A stretch of 64,000 nucleotides of DNA from Celeribacter litoreus (GCF_020165855.1 NZ_JAIUFY010000014.1:248001-312000), one strand, 5' to 3'. Positions 16,432-25,724 are shown, counted from the first letter of the stretch. Made by a program: numbers and translations. The notes: generated by a model from the sequence alone, not told the origin.

Positions 16432-17214
16432 TTACACCTGTAGAACAGAAGACACGAGGAGTTGGGTGTAGGCGTGCTGCGGATCGTCGAGCACTTGGTC
16501 AGTCAGGCCCGCTTCCACGACACGGCCTGATTTCATCACCATAAGCCGATCCGCAAGAAGACGCACAACGGCGAGATCGTGGGTTACGATGATGGCAGAC
16601 AGACCCATCTCCCTCACGAGGCCGCGCAAGAGGTCGAGAAGACGCGCCTGCACGGAGACATCGAGACCGCCGGTCGGTTCATCCATGAACACGAGACGCG
16701 GGCCGGTCACGAGGTTGCGGGCGATTTGAAGACGCTGCTGCATCCCGCCGGAAAAGGCGGAGGGGCGGTCGTCCACGCGGTCTTCGCTGATCTCGACACG
16801 GTCGAGCCAGTCGATCGCCTTGGCGCGGATATCGTCATAGCGACGGGCGCCGACGGCCATGAGACGCTCACCGACGTTGCCGCCTGCCGAGACAGACATG
16901 CGAAGCCCGTCACGTGCGTGCTGATGGACAAAGGCCCAATCGGTGCGGGACAGCATCCGGCGCTCCGGCTCGCTCATGGTCAAGGTGTCGCGCAGACCAT
17001 CGTCGCGCGTGTCGAACAGAACCTCGCCTTGATCCGGCGTGAGGTGCCCCGCGAGACAGTTGAGCAGCGTGGATTTGCCGGAGCCAGACTCACCGACAAT
17101 GCCCATGACTTCGCCGGGGTAGAGGTCAAAGGACACATCCGTGCATCCGATCCGGCCGCCGTAATATTTGGCGACATCGTGCACGGACAGAAGGGGGGTG
17201 ACAGGGGCGTTCAT
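16432..17214 (-). CDS. phnK: C-P lyase ABC-type ATPase PhnK
   Basis: 260 aa with Walker A GESGSGKS, signature FSGGMQQR, Walker B FMDEPTGGLD and switch histidine in IIVTHDLAV. PhnK docks on PhnJ in the C-P lyase core complex. The start overlaps the phnJ stop by 4 bases. Confidence 0.93.
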   Translation of the reverse strand: MNAPVTPLLSVHDVAKYYGGRIGCTDVSFDLYPGEVMGIVGESGSGKSTLLNCLAGHLTPDQGEVLFDTRDDGLRDTLTMSEPERRMLSRTDWAFVHQHARDGLRMSVSAGGNVGERLMAVGARRYDDIRAKAIDWLDRVEISEDRVDDRPSAFSGGMQQRLQIARNLVTGPRLVFMDEPTGGLDVSVQARLLDLLRGLVREMGLSAIIVTHDLAVVRLLADRLMVMKSGRVVEAGLTDQVLDDPQHAYTQLLVSSVLQV

Positions 17215-18077
17215 TCTGCAGCCTCTTCAATGGGGGACAGGCGTCCGCGATGACCATCGGCCTGACGTTTCGAACAGTAGTCGGTATCCGAGCACACAAA
17301 CATCCGCCCGCCTTCGTCATCAATGATGACTTCGTCGAGATAGGTGTGTTCGGCACCGCAGAGATCGCAGGGGTGATCGGCTTTCGACGGATCGAAGGGG
17401 TGATCCTCGAAATCGAGGCTGACGACCTTGGTGTAGGGCGGGATGGCGTAGATGCGCTGTTCGCGGCCTGCGCCAAACAGCTGGATCGCGGCCATTTCGA
17501 GCTTCGGGTTGTCGAATTTCGGGATCGGGCTCGGGTCCATGACATAGCGATCCTCGACCTTCACCGGATAGGCATAGGCCGTCGCAATATTGCCGTGGCG
17601 CGCGATGTCTTCGTAGAGCTTCACATGCATGAGGCCGTATTCCTCAAGCGCGTGCATCTTGCGCGTCTCGGTCTCGCGCGGTTCCAGAAAGCGCAGCGGT
17701 TCGGGGATCGGAACCTGATAGACGAGGATCTGATCTTCGGTGAGCGGTTCTTCTGGGATGCGGTGACGCGTCTGGATTACGGTCGCATCGACCGTGTGCT
17801 CTGTCGTCGCCACACCTGCTGTATGTTCAAAGAACTTGCGGATCGAAACGGCGTTGGTCGTGTCGTCCGCGCCTTGGTCGATCACTTTGAAACTGTCATC
17901 CGGCGTGAGACAGGCGGCAGAGACCTGCACGCCACCCGTGCCCCAGCCATAAGGCATTGGCATTTCGCGGGAGGCAAAAGGCACCTGATAGCCCGGGATC
18001 GCGATGCCTTTGAGGATCGCGCGACGGATCATCCGTTTGGTCTGTTCGTCGAGATAGGCGAAGTTGTAGTCGCTCAT
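17211..18077 (-). CDS. phnJ: Carbon-phosphorus lyase PhnJ
   Basis: 288 aa. The radical-SAM cluster cysteines follow the PhnJ-specific arrangement: CDLC, then after about 21 residues C in FVCSDTDYC with the last C five residues on. The glycyl-radical loop PYGWGTGGVQ is present near residue 45. PhnJ breaks the C-P bond of ribose 1-alkylphosphonate 5-phosphate, releasing the alkane (methane from methylphosphonate) and a cyclic ribose phosphate. All catalytic parts are intact, so this cluster should be functional. Confidence 0.95.
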   Translation of the reverse strand: MSDYNFAYLDEQTKRMIRRAILKGIAIPGYQVPFASREMPMPYGWGTGGVQVSAACLTPDDSFKVIDQGADDTTNAVSIRKFFEHTAGVATTEHTVDATVIQTRHRIPEEPLTEDQILVYQVPIPEPLRFLEPRETETRKMHALEEYGLMHVKLYEDIARHGNIATAYAYPVKVEDRYVMDPSPIPKFDNPKLEMAAIQLFGAGREQRIYAIPPYTKVVSLDFEDHPFDPSKADHPCDLCGAEHTYLDEVIIDDEGGRMFVCSDTDYCSKRQADGHRGRLSPIEEAAE

Positions 18078-19162
18078 TCTGCGGCCTCCTTCTGGCTGGC
18101 GGCCATTACCTCTGCGCGCAGCTTGCGGACGAGTTCCAATTCGGATTGGAAGTCGACGTAATGCGGCAGTTTGATGTGTTCGAGAAAGCCGGTGGCCTGA
18201 ATGTTGTCGGAATGCGCGAGGACGAATTCTTCGTCTTGGGCGGGGGCGCCCACGTTATCCTCGCCAAGTTCTTTCCAGCGCAGGGCACGGTCCACGAGCG
18301 CCATGGAAATCGCCTTGCGCTCCGTCTGGCCGAACACCAACCCGTAGCCGCGCGTGAATTGCGGCGGCTCGGACTTGGAACCAGTGAACTGGTTGACGGT
18401 CTCGCATTCGGTCACTGTCATCTCGCCGATGTCGATGGAGAAGCCGAGCGCTGAAATGTCCATCTCAACCGCGACTTTGCCAATACGCAATTCCCCGACG
18501 AACGGGTGATTGCGCGCGTATCCACGTTGGGTCGAATAGGCCATCGAGAGCACAAACCCTTCGTCGCCACGCGTCAGCGCCTGAAGGCGCAGGGGGCGGT
18601 TGGCGGGGTATTCCATCGGCTGGCGGGTAAGGTCGGGGGGGGTGCCCTCAGTCCGCTCTTCCGTCTGGATCATGCCCTCGCGGTTGAGATAGTCCGTGAC
18701 CCGAGGCATATCCTGCGCCTCGGTTTCACGGATGGGAGCCTCCGGCAACTCACCTTCTGCGGCGAGTTTGAAATCCAGAAGCCTGTGGGTGTAGTCGAAC
18801 GTCGGGCCGAGTACCTGTCCGCCGGGGACGTCCTTGAACGTCGCGGAGATGCGGCGGTCACAGGCCATTTTTCCGGTATCAATCGGATGCGAATGCCCGA
18901 TGCGCGGCAGCGTGGTGCGATAGGCGCGGATCAGGAAGATCGCTTCGATCAGATCTCCGCGGGACTGTTTGATCGCGAGCGCGGCGAGATCGGGATCATA
19001 GAGCGACCCTTCGGCCATGACGCGATTGATGGCGAGCCCGAGTTGTTCTCGGATTTGCTCGACCGACAGTTCCGCGATGGACGTGTCCCCACGCCGTTCC
19101 TCGGCGAGCCACGCATGGGCGTTGTCGATGGCGCGTTCACCACCTTTGACGGCAACATACAT
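18074..19162 (-). CDS. phnI: C-P lyase subunit PhnI
   Basis: 362 aa, starting MYVAVKGGERAIDNAHAWL, the typical PhnI N-terminus. PhnI is the nucleosidase-like subunit that, with PhnG, H and L, displaces adenine from ATP by the phosphonate. It overlaps phnJ by 4 bases and phnH by 1, so the operon is translationally coupled. Confidence 0.93.
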   Translation of the reverse strand: MYVAVKGGERAIDNAHAWLAEERRGDTSIAELSVEQIREQLGLAINRVMAEGSLYDPDLAALAIKQSRGDLIEAIFLIRAYRTTLPRIGHSHPIDTGKMACDRRISATFKDVPGGQVLGPTFDYTHRLLDFKLAAEGELPEAPIRETEAQDMPRVTDYLNREGMIQTEERTEGTPPDLTRQPMEYPANRPLRLQALTRGDEGFVLSMAYSTQRGYARNHPFVGELRIGKVAVEMDISALGFSIDIGEMTVTECETVNQFTGSKSEPPQFTRGYGLVFGQTERKAISMALVDRALRWKELGEDNVGAPAQDEEFVLAHSDNIQATGFLEHIKLPHYVDFQSELELVRKLRAEVMAASQKEAAE

Positions 19163-19734
19163 CAGTCTGCCTCCACTTTGGTGCTGCGCGGCAGGGCGGC
19201 GACGCGCGTGCCTGCGGTGAAATAGAAATCAAGCCCGAGCGGGAAAAGGCACGCGTTCATCTGAAACGCATCGATCTCCGGCAGGCCGAGGTGCGCACGG
19301 TCTTTGATGCCCGGCCCTGTGAGGGAGGCGCCGTGCTCGTTCAACTCGTCGAGTTCAGCGATGAGCGTCGTGGAGCGATCCGGATATTCGGGGGTGCCGA
19401 TCGGGAACGTGTTTATTGGCGACAGAGCCTCCCACGTGCCGAGTGCGAAATGCGCGTGCGCGCGGCCAACCAACGGCGCGCCGATGTGAAAGGCGATCCA
19501 GTCGCGCACCTCTTTGGTGTCATGCGTGTCCGCCAAATAGAGCGGCGTTTCCGGATCACAAAGCGTGAGCAGCAGCGTTGCTGCCGCCTCCGACACCGGA
19601 GCAGGCGCGTTTGCACCGCGCAATTCCATGATCGTGCCGGGACGCGAGAGGACATTGAGAGCGGTGCGGAAGGCGTGTGCGGATTGCACGGGCGCGTTCT
19701 CGAACCCGCCAGAAAGGGATTGGATATCCATCAA
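19162..19734 (-). CDS. phnH: C-P lyase subunit PhnH
   Basis: 190 aa, with the PhnH features of a conserved N-terminal helix (AFRTALNVLSRPGTI) and a central PLP-transferase-like but PLP-less fold. It is a structural subunit of the PhnGHIJ core. Two adjacent ATGs (19734 and 19731) overlap the phnG stop, and either could be used. Confidence 0.92.
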   Translation of the reverse strand: MMDIQSLSGGFENAPVQSAHAFRTALNVLSRPGTIMELRGANAPAPVSEAAATLLLTLCDPETPLYLADTHDTKEVRDWIAFHIGAPLVGRAHAHFALGTWEALSPINTFPIGTPEYPDRSTTLIAELDELNEHGASLTGPGIKDRAHLGLPEIDAFQMNACLFPLGLDFYFTAGTRVAALPRSTKVEAD

Positions 19735-20186
19735 TCTTCTCCTCTGACCATGGTGAAGAAATCGACTTTCGTTGCAGCAGCTTTTTCCGCGCGGGCGGAC
19801 TTGGCCGCGATCATCGCGGTTTCGAGCGGCGTCAGGACTGCCCTGCGCACCTCGTTCGCGCGATCCGTCTGCATGAGGGCATCGACAACAGCGGCACGTT
19901 GGGCGTGGCTTTTGTCGCGCCCTTGCACGTAGCCGTGACCAACCTCGCCGGTCTCAAGTGTCAGGGCGCAGCGCGTTACGGTCATCTCGCCGAGGTTGAA
20001 AGGCGCACCCGTTCCGCCCGTGCGGCCGCGCACCATGACGGCGCCGGTCTCGGGCGGCTGGAGCCATGTGTGGTCCGGCAGGGTGCCGAGCGCATCGCAA
20101 TGCTCTGCGAGTGCGGCGGGCGGTGATTTGGCGAGAAGGCTCAGCCAGGCTTGGCGGGCTTTCTGGTCTGGGGTCAGATCGGTCAT
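19731..20186 (-). CDS. phnG: C-P lyase subunit PhnG
   Basis: 151 aa starting at the ATG 20184-20186. It contains the characteristic GTGAPFNLGEMTVTRC and GYVQGRDKSHA text of PhnG. It is the first gene of phnGHIJKLN. Its upstream region, shared with divergent phnF, carries two 8-base direct repeats 21 bp apart and a Pho-box-like site. Confidence 0.93.
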   Translation of the reverse strand: MTDLTPDQKARQAWLSLLAKSPPAALAEHCDALGTLPDHTWLQPPETGAVMVRGRTGGTGAPFNLGEMTVTRCALTLETGEVGHGYVQGRDKSHAQRAAVVDALMQTDRANEVRRAVLTPLETAMIAAKSARAEKAAATKVDFFTMVRGED

Positions 20187-20213
20187 TAGACATCTTGCCT
20201 TGCAAATTAGACA
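20185..20213. promoter_or_regulatory. Direct repeats ATTAGACA 21 bp apart upstream of phnG
   Basis: ATTAGACA occurs at 20185-20192 and 20206-20213, two helical turns apart, at the phnG start and in the phnF-phnG gap. They are candidates for PhnF operator sites. The first copy overlaps the phnG start codon, so binding would block translation start or early transcription. Not tested. Confidence 0.35.
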
Positions 20214-20261
20214 ACTATACAAATAATACAGATTGCCCATGGTGGGCAGCAAGAAGAGTCT

Positions 20262-20280
20262 TGTGAAACTTTGGTGACGG
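20262..20280 (-). promoter_or_regulatory. Pho-box-like site upstream of phnG
   Basis: On the minus strand it reads CCGTCAC-CAAA-GTTTCAC, two 7-base half-sites with the 4-base spacer of Pho boxes. It shares the core GTCACCAAA with the site before phnC (25705-25724). Its place about 75 bases before the phnG start fits PhoB activation under phosphate limitation. It overlaps a TTG that could be read as an upstream phnF start, which supports the ATG at 20292 for phnF. Confidence 0.5.
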
Positions 20281-20291
20281 AGTGTGCCCGC

Positions 20292-21002
20292 ATGGCGAGA
20301 ACGGCGATCTGGACCTCGATTGCGACAACGCTGCAATCCGAGATTGCCCAAGGACATTACCCGGCCGGAGGCAAGCTCCCGACCGAGGCAGAGCTGGCCG
20401 AGCGGTTCGAGGTAAACCGCCATACTGTGCGGCGGGCGATTGCGGATCTCGTGGATCGCGGGCTGGTCCGGACGCGGCGCGGGGCGGGGGCGTTTGTGGC
20501 GCAGGTGCCGACCGATTACCCGATTGGAAAGCGGACGCGATTTCACAAGAACATCGCCGCAACTGGTCGTCTCGCGCAAAAGCGCGCGCTCAGGGTCGAA
20601 ACACGTCCGAGCAACGCGATTGAAGCAGCCGCGCTCGAAATCGCAGAGGGCGCGCCGGTGGTTGTCTATGAAGGTGTCTCTATGTCCGGCGGCGCGCCGC
20701 TCGCGCATTTCGAGAGTATTTTCTCGGAAGCGCGCCTCCCCGGCATGGCGGCGGCTTTGGGGGAGACGACATCCGTGACGGCGGCTCTCAAGGCCTGCGG
20801 CGTAGAGGATTACACCCGACGGGAAACCCGCATCACGGCGGAACTCGCGAGCGCGACTGAGGCCCTTCACCTCGGCCTGCGCGAAGGCGCGCCGATCCTG
20901 CGCTCTGTCTCGATCAACATCAACGCGGACGGCACGCCGGTGGAATACGGTCAGACACGCTTTGCCGGTGACAAGGTGGCGTTGACGGTCGAGACCGAAT
21001 GA
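20292..21002 (+). CDS. phnF: GntR-family (HutC/UTRA) regulator PhnF
   Basis: 236 aa. The N-terminal winged helix (residues 5-70, with LPTEAELAERFEVNRHTVRRAI) is followed by a UTRA ligand-binding domain. PhnF regulators sit in C-P lyase clusters and repress phn genes until a ligand binds. The ATG at 20292 is preferred to an upstream in-frame TTG that falls inside the Pho-box-like site. It is divergent from phnG and convergent with the hexapeptide transferase gene, 12 bases away. Confidence 0.9.
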   Translation: MARTAIWTSIATTLQSEIAQGHYPAGGKLPTEAELAERFEVNRHTVRRAIADLVDRGLVRTRRGAGAFVAQVPTDYPIGKRTRFHKNIAATGRLAQKRALRVETRPSNAIEAAALEIAEGAPVVVYEGVSMSGGAPLAHFESIFSEARLPGMAAALGETTSVTAALKACGVEDYTRRETRITAELASATEALHLGLREGAPILRSVSININADGTPVEYGQTRFAGDKVALTVETE

Positions 21003-21014
21003 CGCGCCGCGCGC

Positions 21015-21626
21015 TTACTCGTATTTCTCAAGAAACGCCTCAATCGACATGTGCCGGAAATCGTCCAGACGCACGCGTAATGTCTCGTGATCCCAATCCC
21101 ACCACGCGAGCGCCATCACGCGCTCCGCGATCTCTTTGGGGAAACGCTCACGGATTGGCTTTGCTGGAATGCCTGCAACGATAGAGTAGTGCGCGACGTC
21201 TTTTGTCACGACGGCGGAGGAGGCGATCACCGCGCCGTCGCCGATGGTCACTTCGGGTTTAATCACCGCGTTGTGGCCGATCCAGGTGTCGTGCCCGATA
21301 TGGGCGAGCCGCGCCACGCGGCGCTCGAAGAACTCTCCATCGAGTTCAGCATCATCCCAGTAGTCGCTGGAGCGATAAAGGAAGTGATGGAGCGACGCGC
21401 GCTCCATCGGGTGATCCGTCGGGCCGATCCGCGTAAACGCCGCGATGTTGGAGAACTTGCCGATCCGCGCGTTGGCGATCTCTGCATAGCGGTCGCAGTA
21501 GGAGTAATCGCCGAACTCGGTGTTCAGCACACGGCTACCTTCACCGATCTCGACATAGGCGCCACATTTGACGTCGTGAAGGATCGCGCCGTCGTGCACC
21601 ATCGGCTCTTGGCCCAGCTTTGCCAT
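21015..21626 (-). CDS. Hexapeptide-repeat acyltransferase-like protein of the phosphonate cluster
   Basis: 203 aa, left-handed beta-helix type: hexad repeats (AEIANARIGKFSNIAAF and IGHNAVIKPEVTIGDGAVI) and a C-terminal region rich in Trp and His. From memory it matches the phosphonate-associated hexapeptide transferase family found in many phn operons. Family members of this fold move acetyl or other acyl groups. The real substrate is not established, though N-acetylation of an aminophosphonate is one idea. It follows phnE2 by 26 bases on the same strand. Confidence 0.8.
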   Translation of the reverse strand: MAKLGQEPMVHDGAILHDVKCGAYVEIGEGSRVLNTEFGDYSYCDRYAEIANARIGKFSNIAAFTRIGPTDHPMERASLHHFLYRSSDYWDDAELDGEFFERRVARLAHIGHDTWIGHNAVIKPEVTIGDGAVIASSAVVTKDVAHYSIVAGIPAKPIRERFPKEIAERVMALAWWDWDHETLRVRLDDFRHMSIEAFLEKYE

Positions 21627-21652
21627 GTTAGGTCTCCTGTGCCTTGGGCGGC

Positions 21653-22981
21653 TTACTCGCCCTTGATGAGCTTGCGGCGGATCCAGCCCGACACGCTGTC
21701 CATCAACATCACCATCAACACGACGAGGATGATGTAGTAGGTAACTTCTTCCCAGTCCTTCTGGGTGATCATCGCCTGCGTCAGAAGGAGACCGATACCA
21801 CCGCCCGTGATCGCGCCGATCACCGTCGCCGAACGGGTGTTGGATTCGAAGTAGTAGAGCACCTGAGACAGAAGGACCGGCGTCACCTGCGGCAACACAC
21901 CGAAACGATAACGATGGACCGTGCGCGCGCCTGTGGAGCCGACGCCCTCAATTTGTTTGTCATCCACGTTTTCGAGCGCCTCGGAGAACATCTTGCCGAA
22001 GGAACCTGTATCCGTGAGCAGGATCGCGAGCGCACCGGTCAGCGGCCCCGGCCCGAAGGCTCGGGCGAGGATGATGGTCCAGATCAGACCGTCGATCCCG
22101 CGGAAGAGGTCGAAAACACGGCGCAGACCAAAGCGGATCGCTTGCAGCGGGGCAAAGTTCTTGGCGGCGAGGAAGGCGAGCGGGAGCGACACGATGGCCG
22201 CGCCGAATGTGCCGAGGAAAGCCATGAGGATGGTCTCAAACAGCGCCCAAGCAACCTGCATGTGGCTCCACATGGCGTTGTGCCAGAAGTCATGCCATGC
22301 ACCGGCAATGTTATGACGCTCCGGATCAATGCGTTCGCCAAAGAGGATGTCGAACAGGGACTGGCCGTAATACGGGCTATCGAGGGTGAAGAAGAACAGC
22401 TCCCAACCCGGGAAGTAGTTGAACACTTCGGTCCGGTTGCGGGTGAGGGAGATACGGCCCTCTTCGGTGTTGATCTGCAAACGGGTGCGCGACGCGGAAA
22501 TCCAGTCGGGGGTCTCTTCGGGCAGGTTCGACACGATGGTGCGGCCGTCAACGCGGGCGTCGATCACGCCGAAGTCGGGGATCGTCACCGAGATGGCATT
22601 GTCCGGCAAGAACGTCACCTCATGGCCGGCGCCAAGGTCAATAAAGGTGGTGCTGTCGCCGAGCGTGACCCAATCAGGGGCTTCGCCCTGCGGGTAGGCG
22701 CCCTTGCGTTCGCCTTCGATGGCGACCGAGGTCTCGTCAGAGCGGTTGTCCCGCGTCACATGGACTTTGTAGCTCCACGTGTCCGACAAAAGCGTCGCGC
22801 CGTTGTCCCAGCGGGCACGACCAGCGAGGCCCATAAGATCGAAGGCGAAGAAAACGTAAACGAAATAGGCGAGGATCGCTGCAGGCAAGGCAAAGGAGAT
22901 GAGGCGCTTTTTGACGAAGAGGCGCTCCGCGGCATCATATCCCGCGTTAGACTGGTTCGGGCTGAGAACTGCGTCGGACAT
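21653..22981 (-). CDS. phnE: Phosphonate ABC importer permease PhnE (long form)
   Basis: 442 aa. The first transmembrane helix (about residues 28-50) is followed by a polar insert of about 185 residues before the permease core begins near residue 238 (MQVAWALFETILMAFLGTFG). The core holds the EAA-type loop (NVDDKQIEGVGSTGARTVHR). The insert should be periplasmic, where it could contact PhnD. A long second PhnE next to a short PhnE is the usual alphaproteobacterial arrangement. It starts 1 base after the phnE1 stop. Confidence 0.9.
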   Translation of the reverse strand: MSDAVLSPNQSNAGYDAAERLFVKKRLISFALPAAILAYFVYVFFAFDLMGLAGRARWDNGATLLSDTWSYKVHVTRDNRSDETSVAIEGERKGAYPQGEAPDWVTLGDSTTFIDLGAGHEVTFLPDNAISVTIPDFGVIDARVDGRTIVSNLPEETPDWISASRTRLQINTEEGRISLTRNRTEVFNYFPGWELFFFTLDSPYYGQSLFDILFGERIDPERHNIAGAWHDFWHNAMWSHMQVAWALFETILMAFLGTFGAAIVSLPLAFLAAKNFAPLQAIRFGLRRVFDLFRGIDGLIWTIILARAFGPGPLTGALAILLTDTGSFGKMFSEALENVDDKQIEGVGSTGARTVHRYRFGVLPQVTPVLLSQVLYYFESNTRSATVIGAITGGGIGLLLTQAMITQKDWEEVTYYIILVVLMVMLMDSVSGWIRRKLIKGE

Positions 22982-22982
22982 G

Positions 22983-23834
22983 TCAGTGTCCTCCTTTGTG
23001 TGTCAGCCCGTTGCGGAAGTGGCTGGAGAGTTGGTCGAAGAAGACGATCGTGCCGAAGAGCAGGATGAAGATGGCTGCGGCCTCGTCGTATTTGCCCTGG
23101 CCCCAGGACATTGCGTTCTTGAGCTCGTAGCCGATCCCGCCGGCGCCCACGAAGCCGAGGATCGCGGAGGCGCGGATGTTGATTTCAAAACGGAGCAGCG
23201 CATAGGAGAACCAGTTCGGCGCAACCTGCGGCACAATTCCGAACCACATCTTCTGGAACCACGTGGCGCCAACAGAGGACAGGCCCTCGACGGGTTTGAG
23301 GTCGGTGTTCTCGTTCACCTCGGAGAAAAGTTTACCGAGCGCGCCAACCGTGTGAAAGGCGATCGCAATCATCGCAGGCACCGGACCGCCGCCGAGCACA
23401 AAGATCAGGACGAGCGCGATAACGATCTCCGGGATCGCGCGCATGATGTCCATGGTGCGGCGAATGACGGGAATGAGGTGCGGCCAACGCGCGAGCCCAC
23501 GGGTCGAGAGCAGCGAGAGGAACATCGCGGCGACCGCGCCAAGGAGCGTCGAGGTTGCGGCAATGTTGATCGTCTCAATGAGCGACGGGAAATAGGTGAC
23601 AAGATGGCCCGGCAGCTGGTCGAGCTTCGGCGCGGTGTCTTGCCATACGTCGATGGGAAAGTCGAAAATGCGGTGGAGACCACTCCAGAACCCGCCGGCA
23701 TTGCGCTCGTCCGCGAGCATGAAACCGGAAGCCAGAAGCAAAACGAAAATTGACAGCGTAATGCCGCCATAGAGACGTTTGCGCTGCACCATCGCGACGT
23801 AATTTGATCGCGGGTCGTGGTCGGCGTAGGCCAT
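22983..23834 (-). CDS. phnE: Phosphonate ABC importer permease PhnE (short form)
   Basis: 283 aa, about six membrane helices, with the EAA loop reading NTDLKPVEGLSSVGATWFQK. It forms a heterodimeric channel with the longer PhnE encoded next. It follows phnD across a 67-base gap that contains a perfect hairpin. Confidence 0.9.
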   Translation of the reverse strand: MAYADHDPRSNYVAMVQRKRLYGGITLSIFVLLLASGFMLADERNAGGFWSGLHRIFDFPIDVWQDTAPKLDQLPGHLVTYFPSLIETINIAATSTLLGAVAAMFLSLLSTRGLARWPHLIPVIRRTMDIMRAIPEIVIALVLIFVLGGGPVPAMIAIAFHTVGALGKLFSEVNENTDLKPVEGLSSVGATWFQKMWFGIVPQVAPNWFSYALLRFEINIRASAILGFVGAGGIGYELKNAMSWGQGKYDEAAAIFILLFGTIVFFDQLSSHFRNGLTHKGGH

Positions 23835-23861
23835 GAAGTCTTCTCTCCAAAAATAGGGAAA

Positions 23862-23885
23862 GGCCCCGCAAAGAGATGCGGGGCC
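23862..23885 (-). other. Hairpin between phnD and phnE
   Basis: GGCCCCGC (23862-23869) pairs perfectly with GCGGGGCC (23878-23885) over an 8-base loop. Placed directly after phnD, it probably favours high PhnD to PhnE ratio by stabilising the 3' end of phnCD mRNA or ending part of the transcripts. Confidence 0.6.
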
Positions 23886-23901
23886 CCGGGTTTACGAACG
23901 A

Positions 23902-24807
23902 TCAGCTGGATTTCGCTTTGCGTGCTTCGATGATCGAGATGTAGTTCTCGTGGGAGATCGGTTTGAAGCCGAGGGATTCACCTGCGGAGATGTTGTAGGT
24001 GCATTCTTTGTCAGCTTCGAACATACCTTCGATCAGAGCCGTCATTTTCACTTTGACGTCTTCCGGCAGGCTCTTGCGGAGAACAACCGGACCTTCCGGG
24101 ATCTCTTTGGAGCGCCAGATTTCGGTCAGTTCGTTCATGTCGATGAGACCTGCGTCAACAGCCTTGCGCAGAGCGCCGGAGTTGAAGCCGTCTTCCCATT
24201 CGCCTTGGCCGTCAGCCCAGGTCACGCCAGCGTCGATGTCGCCGTTGTTCACGGCAACGATGGTCTGCTCGTGGCCACCGGTGAATTTGACTTCGCCGAA
24301 GTACTGGCCGGATTCCATGGTGACGCCGTCTTTGTACTGCGGGATCTCGATGGACGGGATCAGGTAGCCGGAGGTGGAGTTCGGATCACCGAAGCCGAAA
24401 GCTTTGCCAGCCATGTCGTCGAGGGAGGTGATGCCGCTGTCTTTGCGGGCAAAACCGATGGAGTAGTAGCCGATGGAGCCATCGACGTTCACTTTGACGA
24501 GAACCGGCTCAACAGCTTCCGGATCGGTCAGGAAGGTTTTCGCGTAGCCGGATGCGCCGAGCCATGCCATGTCGATGGTGCCGCCGAGAAGGCCCTGGAT
24601 CACGCCGTCGTAGTCAGCCGGTGCGAAGAGTTTAACCGGAACGCCGAGGGTGTCTTCGGCATAGGTTTTGAGGCATTCGTGGTTCGCCAGACGGTCTTGG
24701 GCGTTTTCGCCACCAAGAATGCCGATGTTGAACTCGGTGAGGTCTTGAGCTTGAGCAGCACCAACCAGTGCGGTGGTTGCCAGAACAGCAGCGAGAAGCT
24801 TTTTCAT
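23902..24807 (-). CDS. phnD: Phosphonate-binding periplasmic protein PhnD
   Basis: 301 aa from the ATG at 24807, with a Sec signal peptide (MKKLLAAVLATTALVGAAQAQ is 21 residues, cleavage after the last AQA). The mature protein starts DLTEFNIGILGGENAQDRL, and PhnD text such as GLLGGTIDMAWLGASGYAK is visible. It binds phosphonates in the periplasm and hands them to PhnE. It shares the phnCDEE operon, starting 37 bases after phnC. Confidence 0.93.
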   Translation of the reverse strand: MKKLLAAVLATTALVGAAQAQDLTEFNIGILGGENAQDRLANHECLKTYAEDTLGVPVKLFAPADYDGVIQGLLGGTIDMAWLGASGYAKTFLTDPEAVEPVLVKVNVDGSIGYYSIGFARKDSGITSLDDMAGKAFGFGDPNSTSGYLIPSIEIPQYKDGVTMESGQYFGEVKFTGGHEQTIVAVNNGDIDAGVTWADGQGEWEDGFNSGALRKAVDAGLIDMNELTEIWRSKEIPEGPVVLRKSLPEDVKVKMTALIEGMFEADKECTYNISAGESLGFKPISHENYISIIEARKAKSS

Positions 24808-24844
24808 CAGATGTCTCCGTTGGGTTGTGATGAAAAGGGAAAAG

Positions 24845-25663
24845 TCAGGCGTCGACCATCGGGCGTGCAGCTTGGCGCTGGCCCTGATGGTCGCGTATTT
24901 CGGTGGAGGTGGCCGCCTCGGAAAAGTCTGCGGAGGCGCCATAGATGTCGCGTGCGACACCAGTGGTCAGTTGTTCAGGTGTTCCGTCGAACACCATGCG
25001 CCCGTCGCGCATACCGATGATGCGGTCGCAGTAGCGGCGGGCCGTGTCGAGCGTGTGAAGGTTCGCGATGACCATGCGTCCGTCTTCGTCATGGATGCGG
25101 CGCAGCGCCTGCATGACGGTTTGGGCGTTCATCGGGTCGAGCGAGGCAATCGGTTCGTCGGCGAGGATAACCTTCGGGTCCTGCATGAGCGCGCGGGCGA
25201 TGGCGACACGCTGTTGTTGACCACCTGACAGGGCCTCGGCGCGTTTTGCGGCATGTTCCGCGATGCCCAGACGTTCGAGAATGTCGATGGCGCGGTGGAT
25301 GTCTTCACGCGGGAACAGATTGAAGAGGGTCGCAATTGTCGAACGGCGACCGAGCGTGCCATGCAGGACGTTCGACACTACATCCATACGCGGGACGAGG
25401 TTGAACTGCTGGAAAATCATCGCGCAGTCGGACTGCCATTTGCGGCGGTCTGCGTTTTTCAGCTTGAGAACATCACGGCCTTCGAACTCGAGAACACCGG
25501 AGGTCGCGTCCGTCATGCGGTTCATCATGCGCAGGAAGGTGGATTTCCCCGCTCCGGACCGCCCGATGATGCCAATCATCATGGGACGATCAACCTTGAA
25601 CGTCATGCGATCAACGGCGGTGTTCGGTCCGAACTTTTTTGACAGGTCCTCAACTACGAGCAT
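24845..25663 (-). CDS. phnC: Phosphonate ABC importer ATPase PhnC
   Basis: 272 aa from the ATG at 25663, which has a GGGGA site 5 bases upstream. In-frame ATGs at 25681 and 25711 are less likely, because the last lies inside the Pho-box-like site. Walker A GRSGAGKS, signature LSGGQQQR, Walker [12 protein letters not shown] and the switch histidine in VIANLHTLD are intact. It energises the PhnE channels. Confidence 0.93.
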   Translation of the reverse strand: MLVVEDLSKKFGPNTAVDRMTFKVDRPMMIGIIGRSGAGKSTFLRMMNRMTDATSGVLEFEGRDVLKLKNADRRKWQSDCAMIFQQFNLVPRMDVVSNVLHGTLGRRSTIATLFNLFPREDIHRAIDILERLGIAEHAAKRAEALSGGQQQRVAIARALMQDPKVILADEPIASLDPMNAQTVMQALRRIHDEDGRMVIANLHTLDTARRYCDRIIGMRDGRMVFDGTPEQLTTGVARDIYGASADFSEAATSTEIRDHQGQRQAARPMVDA

Positions 25664-25704
25664 TTGTATCCCCAAAATCATTTGCGGGGATATCTGCCGC
25701 CGGT

Positions 25705-25724
25705 TTTTCACCGTTTGGTGACAG
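25705..25724 (-). promoter_or_regulatory. Pho-box-like site upstream of phnC
   Basis: On the minus strand it reads CTGTCAC-CAAA-CGGTGAA, about 42 bases before the phnC start. The first half-site matches the CTGTCA(C/T) Pho consensus well and the second is degenerate. The GTCACCAAA core is shared with the site before phnG, which supports common control by PhoB. Confidence 0.5.

Noticed and set aside
21644-23068. 474-codon plus-strand frame opposite the long phnE
   Set aside because: PhnE has membrane helices and an EAA-type loop and belongs to an operon. The opposite frame has biased charged composition.
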